64,000 nucleotides of DNA. Origin: Klebsiella pneumoniae (lineage in GTDB: Bacteria; Verrucomicrobiota; Verrucomicrobiia; Limisphaerales; SXTU01). The stretch is from assembly GCA_943330855.2 (NCBI GenBank), contig CALQJI020000008.1, forward strand, positions 33,257 through 97,256, in the 5' to 3' direction. Position numbers and translations under genes: made by a program. This document shows, in pieces, positions 59,833 to 64,000 of the stretch (its first letter is position 1; every line of letters starts with the position of its first letter). A model generated the notes under the pieces. The model ran no database searches and had not been told where the DNA came from. It saw nothing but the letters and a program-made list of their open reading frames with translations.

Positions 59833-60114
59833 CTATCCAGTGAAGGCTCTTCTGGCTGATGCACCCATGCGCCTCCGGGTCGTGTGGTTGCTGGAGGGCT
59901 GGCGTGGTTCAGATGCCTTGAGGGCCTGGGCTATGGAGTGACCCTGCTTGCTGGAGAGGAAGTCCTGGAGCATTGAAGGCAGACCCACGCATGACGCCGG
60001 TTGCTGTAGTTGGGCGAGTGTCTGGTGGGGCAGTGGCAGGCGCTGGGTCTTGAGCATCTGCTTGAGCCTCTCGTCCGGGTTGAGGTCGTGGCTGAAGGCG
60101 ATCAGGTGGTGCAT
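59833..60114 (-). CDS. Small hypothetical protein downstream of rep
   Basis: 93 residues. MHHLIAFSHDLNPDERLKQMLKTQRLPLPHQTLAQLQQ then PSMLQDFLSSKQGHSIAQALKASEPRQPSSN and a basic tail. A GAGGTG sequence lies upstream of the ATG, and the gene follows the preceding small gene by 12 bases. Not recognised; coding status rests on position and plausible composition. Confidence 0.45.
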   Translation of the reverse strand: MHHLIAFSHDLNPDERLKQMLKTQRLPLPHQTLAQLQQPASCVGLPSMLQDFLSSKQGHSIAQALKASEPRQPSSNHTTRRRMGASARRAFTG

Positions 60115-60126
60115 GGTGTCGTCGGC

Positions 60127-60285
60127 TCACCTCTGCTCCACGCAGTGCTCCAGCCGTCTCTTGAGAGTCCTGTATGGGCCTTCTGCCAGTGCCTCGCCCT
60201 CCGGAAGCCGCAGACTCTTCAGCAACGCTTTGGCCTCCGGGGGTGTAATTGTCGTTGTCGTCCGCCATCTCACCCACAGCCTCAT
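60127..60285 (-). CDS. Small protein translationally coupled to rep
   Basis: 52 residues (MRLWVRWRTTTTITPPEAKALLKSLRLPEGEALAEGPYRTLKRRLEHCVEQR after the overlap). The ATG overlaps the rep stop (ATGA at 60282-60285), a strong sign that it is translated. It has a basic/helical pattern. Could be a copy-control or accessory protein of the Rep, but that is inference. Confidence 0.55.
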   Translation of the reverse strand: MRLWVRWRTTTTITPPEAKALLKSLRLPEGEALAEGPYRTLKRRLEHCVEQR

Positions 60286-62330
60286 GGTGCGGACGCGCAG
60301 CCTGCTGCCATGGCGTGACTCGATGGGCCGCGCCACCGCCCAGCATGCCCATCGCTCGATGAGCGCTTCACCGGGGTCGCCGGTGGTCGGGGACGTGCCT
60401 GTGGGTCGAACGCTCCCGATTCTTGGTCTGCCCGTGCCTTTCTAAACCTGCGCCAGGTGGTGACTGCCTCACCTGATGGAGATGGGTTGGTGCCGCCAGG
60501 GTGGCCTTCCTGCTCGCCAGAGCGCCTCATGGTTCGAGCGTCACTTCTGGAACGGAAGCGGTGGGTCTCATCCGGCATCTCGACGCCAAAATCCCCCTGC
60601 GCCTGCTTGTTCATCTCGGTCCTCAAGGGCGACCTGCGCAGCTGCCACGGCCTGCTCGCCTCGCCCGCCTTACGCCGCTCCTTTTGTTCCCGGCGCGCAG
60701 CCTGCCGGTTAGACACGCGCAATCGGTCTCCAAGGTATTCGTCTGCCTTGACCGCTCTGAACTTCAGATTCCCATACCGGCACGGTGAATTGGCAGAAGC
60801 GAGGATTTCCCTGCCGCGCTTGAACACTTGGTCGCGCATGAACTCGTTCAGGTCGTGCAGGGACGCGCCAGCCGCGATGGCCCGCCGGTATTCCGTGACG
60901 AACTTGTGCGTCTTCGCGGAGTAGTAAATCCAACGGCGGACTGCCTTGGCCTCCGGCAGCCGGACGACATGCAGGGCTGGATAGACCTGGCCTGAGACTG
61001 CTAGCGAACGGTAGGCATCCGCAGCGGTCTGATGTCGCTTGAACTTGGGCTTGGACATCCACTTCATGCAACTCGCCTGGACGAACATGTTGAAGCCCGC
61101 GATGGCCTTCTCAAAGGTCAGCTCCTCACCACGATTGGTGTAAGCGTGCGTGTGCGGGGTAACACGCGGGTCGAACTTCCCACGCTTCATGAAACGCCAG
61201 GCAACCTCGTGAGTCACCACCGCCCCGGCAAAGAGCTTGGCACCGACCATGGCTTTCATCCCAGAGAAGCAGGCCCTGAAGCACCGGGGCACTGTCCCTT
61301 GCTTGCCGTCCAGTTCACCTTCATCGACCTTTAAGCCCGCGCCCTTGGGCGACTTTTCAAACGGGTTGTAGCGCTCGTATTCCTCCGTCCACTTACCGTT
61401 GACCTCGCTCCTGTTGGTGACGAACCAGACTCCGGCACGCTTGGGAGAGGCGGTGAACGTGAGCGTCACCCCGTAGTGGCAGTTGGCCTTGTCATAGACT
61501 TGGGCATAGTCGAGGACAAGAGGCTTGGCCTTGTAGCGATGGCGGCACAGGGGACACTCCACAGTGTCATGGCACAGCCATTTGCCGTTGGTGCACAGCG
61601 GCGTCTTCACACCCAGCTTCCCTCCAAAGGCTAGAATCAACGCCATGCGGCAGGCCAGTTCATGGTCATCCACGCTTTGGAGCCAGCTCCGGTCCTTGAG
61701 CTGCTTCAGAAAGGCACGACCAGCACGGTGCTGGTCCTCTGGCAAGTTTGCGTTCCGCAGGACGGTGTCGAGATTGGAACAGTCCATGTCAAGGAGGGGA
61801 GTGCGGTCGTCAGGGACGCGCACCCGACATTCTTTAATGACCGCAGAGGCAGTCCTGAACACCTTCAGGTTGCTGTAGCGCGCCTCATCCTCAAAGAACT
61901 GGGGCAGGGACTCAGGATCAACCATGCCACGGTATTGTCTGGGCCTGCCTTGCTCTGGAAGAGCGTCGGCAAGCCTGACACCAGAGCTAACCTTGGATGT
62001 GATGGGTCTCCCTCCCGATGGAGTTGGAGTCGCCTTGTCTGGCTGAGGGGAGGGCCTGCTGTTGGAGGGAGGTTCAGCGGCCCTGCCAGAGGCGGAGCCT
62101 GGTCGAGATGTCGCTGTTGAGGTGGCTGAACTGGAGGGTGGATGGAAGGTGGAGCTGGCTGCCGGTCGGTCGGCTTCAGGGAAAGTTTTATGCTCATCCT
62201 TCCTCTCTGAAGAGCGAGTGGTGGTTTGTGCAGGACTTGTCGGTGCCGGGCGCTTGTTTAGTAGCCCAGCAGCCATCGCCTTCTTGAGAGCGGCAGTGAG
62301 CTGGGCAGGCTGAGGATTTAGCTTCTTCAT
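60282..62330 (-). CDS. Rolling-circle replication initiator (Rep_1-type HUH relaxase)
   Basis: 682 residues from the ATG at 62330. A disordered N-terminus (about 1-130) precedes the Rep core: zinc-binding cysteines 246/253/259/262 (LCTNGKWLCHDTVECPLC), motif I GVTLTFTAS (about 287), HUH motif II PHTHAYT (His393/395) and motif III YYSAK (Tyr470, Lys473). These match the pUB110-type Rep_1 family, which nicks the plus origin through the tyrosine. The C-terminus is long and basic (QAARREQKERRKAGEASR). A structured leader precedes the start. It indicates that the element can exist as a replicating circle. Confidence 0.85.
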   Translation of the reverse strand: MKKLNPQPAQLTAALKKAMAAGLLNKRPAPTSPAQTTTRSSERKDEHKTFPEADRPAASSTFHPPSSSATSTATSRPGSASGRAAEPPSNSRPSPQPDKATPTPSGGRPITSKVSSGVRLADALPEQGRPRQYRGMVDPESLPQFFEDEARYSNLKVFRTASAVIKECRVRVPDDRTPLLDMDCSNLDTVLRNANLPEDQHRAGRAFLKQLKDRSWLQSVDDHELACRMALILAFGGKLGVKTPLCTNGKWLCHDTVECPLCRHRYKAKPLVLDYAQVYDKANCHYGVTLTFTASPKRAGVWFVTNRSEVNGKWTEEYERYNPFEKSPKGAGLKVDEGELDGKQGTVPRCFRACFSGMKAMVGAKLFAGAVVTHEVAWRFMKRGKFDPRVTPHTHAYTNRGEELTFEKAIAGFNMFVQASCMKWMSKPKFKRHQTAADAYRSLAVSGQVYPALHVVRLPEAKAVRRWIYYSAKTHKFVTEYRRAIAAGASLHDLNEFMRDQVFKRGREILASANSPCRYGNLKFRAVKADEYLGDRLRVSNRQAARREQKERRKAGEASRPWQLRRSPLRTEMNKQAQGDFGVEMPDETHRFRSRSDARTMRRSGEQEGHPGGTNPSPSGEAVTTWRRFRKARADQESGAFDPQARPRPPATPVKRSSSDGHAGRWRGPSSHAMAAGCASAP

Positions 62331-62372
62331 CGGGTGGGGAGGTCGCCAGCGGGGAGGATCTGCTGGCGGCAC

Positions 62373-62449
62373 AAAAAAGACCGCGCCCCCGTGCGTTGCG
62401 AATGGGACAAGCCCACTCCCCTTGGAAGGGGCGCAGCGGAGGCGCGGTC
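62373..62449 (-). terminator. Attenuator-like terminator in the rep leader
   Basis: On the minus strand, arms GACCGCGCC (62449-62441) and GGCGCGGTC (62387-62379) form a 9-base stem, followed directly by TTTTTT (62378-62373). An inner stem CCCCTT-CC-AAGGGG (62431-62418) lies in the loop. This is a classic intrinsic terminator placed about 43 bases before the rep start, so it would let the element adjust Rep level by attenuation or by an antisense RNA. Confidence 0.7.
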
Positions 62450-62812
62450 GAATTGAGGTTCCGGGATCATGTTCGCAAAACACGTCAGCCCGATACTTAC
62501 GTGCCGACATGGTGCAGAACGCCGAATCCACATTTGAGGCGCACGCGGTGAGGTCGAAACCCGCGACGAGCCTTTGGTGGTCGAGGCGTGGTAAGGTCAG
62601 ATTGGCCCAGCAGCGGGAGCGCGCTGCACGAGGTGCCTGTGAAGGAGATGCCCGCTTTTACAGGGCAATTCTCACTCTAAGGCGGGAGAAACAGGCATGA
62701 GGACGAGTGCAGCGAGAGGTTGGACGCGCCGTAAGTGAGCGGCGATTTACGAGGTCTTGGAGTGTAGACGATGGCCACCACTGGCAGCGAAGTCAGGCGG
62801 ACGAGCTAGTGG

Positions 62813-62824
62813 ATTGTAGACAAT
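62813..62824. promoter_or_regulatory. Inverted repeat ATTGT-AG-ACAAT upstream of the excisionase-like gene
   Basis: Perfect 5-base arms around AG, about 48 bases before the ATG at 62872. Same core TTGT-AG-ACAA as the elements upstream of the methyltransferase. Confidence 0.55.
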
Positions 62825-62871
62825 GCACCGAGCACCGCACTCGGAAGTGCTGGCTGGTGAACCAGGTTCTT

Positions 62872-63177
62872 ATGGGCGTGCAAGAACACGATCTGCCTAT
62901 CCAACGGAACCACACGAATCCTGATGACCACAGTCCATCACCAGAGGCCAAGGCACCTCAGCAGCAAGTCAACCTCGGTGGCATGCCAGCAGAGCACAGG
63001 CTTCTGACAACGGCTGAAGCCGCTGCGTGGTTCCAGGTCACAGAGCGAACCGTGGAGGCTTGGCGTGCGAAGCGGATCCTGCCGTTCAGAAAGATTGGCC
63101 GAACGATCCGGTTCAAACAGTCCGATCTGCTGCAAGCTCTCGACGAACGATTTCTCGTCAAGCGCAGGCAGTCGTAG
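62872..63177 (+). CDS. Excisionase-like MerR-family helix-turn-helix protein
   Basis: 101 residues from the ATG at 62872 (an internal ATG at 62983 would leave just the domain). LLTTAEAAAWFQVTERTVEAWRAKRILPFRKIGRTIRFKQSDLLQALDERF is the winged-helix fold of the excisionase/DNA-binding domain family. It overlaps the 3' end of the convergent integrase gene by 20 bases. Such proteins bend DNA at the attachment site and steer the recombinase to excision; it may also regulate. Confidence 0.85.
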   Translation: MGVQEHDLPIQRNHTNPDDHSPSPEAKAPQQQVNLGGMPAEHRLLTTAEAAAWFQVTERTVEAWRAKRILPFRKIGRTIRFKQSDLLQALDERFLVKRRQS

Positions 63178-64000
63178 GCGATGACGAGGCGTTCGATGGT
63201 TGCGCTGTGCTCATGCTGCCGTTGAGCGGGACGATGGCGAACCACGCGTCCGCCTCGGTCTTGTCCACAAACTCCAGATAGTTTGTGAAAATAATTCGGG
63301 CAGAGTTACCAGCCTCCAACGCAACTTGAGGCACGTCTTTCGATTGAGCGACCCGATACGAAATGAAGCTATGGCGGAGGCCATTGCGCTTCCACTTGAC
63401 CTCCGCGTGCTTGGCGAGCTTGAGGTAGGCGTTTCCCAAATTCGCGTAGTTCACCACCTTCCCAGACGGCTTCGCATACGGCAGGAGCCACTGGCGCAGG
63501 TTGTCAGTGATCGGAACGCGGCGGCGGATTTTGAGTTTGGAGATGGCGGCGCTGATCTCGATGAAGCCCCGGTCGAATTTGAAATCCTCCCATTTGAGCC
63601 GCTTGATCTCGGCGGCGCGGACACCGGCGAAGCCAGCAATGGCGAGCGCTGGCACCAGTTCCGGCTTGGCCGCCTTGAGCAATTTCTCCATCTCCGCAGG
63701 CGTGAAGACCTCCGGCTTGGTCTGGCCCTTGAAGCACCGGGTTGCCCGTCCGAGGATAGGATGGCCCGCTGGCAGGTATCCTTGGTCCACGGCAAAATTT
63801 AACATCGTGCCGATTGTCGTGCGGTGATTATGGATAGTCCGTGGTGTCCCGTTGAGCGAGTTGAGGTGGGCTTCAATGTCCGGGCGCGTGAGCGACGCGA
63901 TGGGACATTGGAAGGCCGTGGCGAGGCGTCCCAACCGGATACGGAGGTCACGGATATACAGCTCGGACGCGCCGCCCTTCTGACGGTTTGCCCGCAGTTC
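63158..64000 (-). CDS. Tyrosine recombinase/integrase (5' end outside window)
   Basis: The frame is open from the right edge to the stop at 63158 (280 residues seen); the true start lies beyond 64000. The core-binding part includes IASLTRPDIEAHLNSLNGTPRTIHNHRTTIGTMLNFAV. The catalytic domain has Arg in GFAGVRAAEIKRLKWED, the box II segment GLRHSFISYRVA, and the nucleophile Tyr in TNYLEFVDK. The usual His before LRH is Asn here (RNGLRH). It should integrate and excise the element. No attachment core was identified. Confidence 0.92.
   Translation of the reverse strand, partial: ELRANRQKGGASELYIRDLRIRLGRLATAFQCPIASLTRPDIEAHLNSLNGTPRTIHNHRTTIGTMLNFAVDQGYLPAGHPILGRATRCFKGQTKPEVFTPAEMEKLLKAAKPELVPALAIAGFAGVRAAEIKRLKWEDFKFDRGFIEISAAISKLKIRRRVPITDNLRQWLLPYAKPSGKVVNYANLGNAYLKLAKHAEVKWKRNGLRHSFISYRVAQSKDVPQVALEAGNSARIIFTNYLEFVDKTEADAWFAIVPLNGSMSTAQPSNASSSPTTACA
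63266..63287. repeat. Inverted repeat CACAAACT-N6-AGTTTGTG in the integrase gene
   Basis: Perfect 8-base arms within the codons for the catalytic-Tyr region. It resembles a recombinase core-type repeat but lies inside the gene, so it is more likely chance or regulatory. Confidence 0.35.

Larger units (their letters stand above)
62331..62871. other. Leader region between rep and the excisionase-like gene
   Basis: About 540 bases holding the attenuator-like hairpin (62373-62449) on the minus strand and a TTGT-AG-ACAA element at 62813-62824 near the rightward gene. No coding region was accepted. Confidence 0.6.

Noticed and set aside
1..64000. CRISPR arrays, rRNA, tRNA and riboswitches
   Set aside because: None found by eye: no regularly spaced direct repeats of 25-40 bases, no conserved rRNA or tRNA cores and no known aptamer core were seen.

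Overview
The window reads as GC-rich chromosomal DNA from a member of the Verrucomicrobiota, most likely of the Pedosphaera/Limisphaerales kind. The main clue is two prepilin-like proteins with the [20 protein letters not shown] signature followed by LPALGKAK, which is very common in that phylum and in Lentisphaerae. A GntR-headed regulator with a LacI-type sensor, a secreted sialidase and dispersed simple inverted repeats fit the same picture. This assignment is inference from family habits; there is no rRNA or other marker gene in the window and I found no tRNA.

Layout. 1-3.8 kb: a minus-strand set of GntR/LacI-type regulator, prepilin-like protein, small lipoprotein and a GH33 sialidase cut by the left edge. 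4.7-6.9 kb: mnmG with a parS-like palindrome inside it and a second one just downstream, at the head of a 43-codon ORF that may be a remnant of rsmG. 6.9-14.1 kb: a heavy-metal (probably Cu/Ag) RND efflux operon (small Cys protein, TolC-type channel, adaptor, metal-binding lipoprotein, RND pump). 14.2-14.9 kb: a second prepilin-like gene. 15.6-17.4 kb: an AbiEi/AbiEii-type pair. 17.9-21.1 kb: a lone receiver-domain protein and an ECF sigma unit (DUF2652 protein, sigma, ZAS anti-sigma, secreted thioredoxin-like protein) with two matching candidate ECF promoters. 21.1-27.1 kb: a six-gene AAA+ ATPase/HExxH operon with a divergent winged-helix gene pair, all of unknown function. 27.1-30.5 kb: a lipoprotein, a large ankyrin protein and a divergent HTH gene with palindromic operators.

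30.5-36.5 kb is a damage-response block: a lexA-family gene followed 6 bases later by one 1436-residue polypeptide that joins a catalytically intact Y-family polymerase to a DnaE-type polymerase, and a possible uracil-DNA-glycosylase-like protein on the other strand. 36.8-42.2 kb holds a phosphatase operon (metallophosphoesterase, two Cys-phosphatases, two related unknown proteins), a DUF72 protein and a secreted squalene-cyclase-like repeat protein. 42.4-51.2 kb is a type I restriction-modification operon (hsdM, small Cys protein, hsdS, small protein, zeta-type kinase, hsdR, YgjP-type peptidase).

52.1 kb to the right edge is an integrated mobile element: tyrosine recombinase (cut by the edge), excisionase-like HTH, a Rep_1-type rolling-circle initiator with an attenuator-like leader, a DUF3102 protein, plasmid-type helper proteins, a Zn-finger/DUF559-like protein and a solitary beta-class DNA methyltransferase carrying an N-terminal ribbon-helix-helix domain. 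Copies of a TTGT-(AG/CT)-ACAA inverted repeat sit upstream of the methyltransferase and the excisionase-like gene, suggesting self-regulation and element-wide control.
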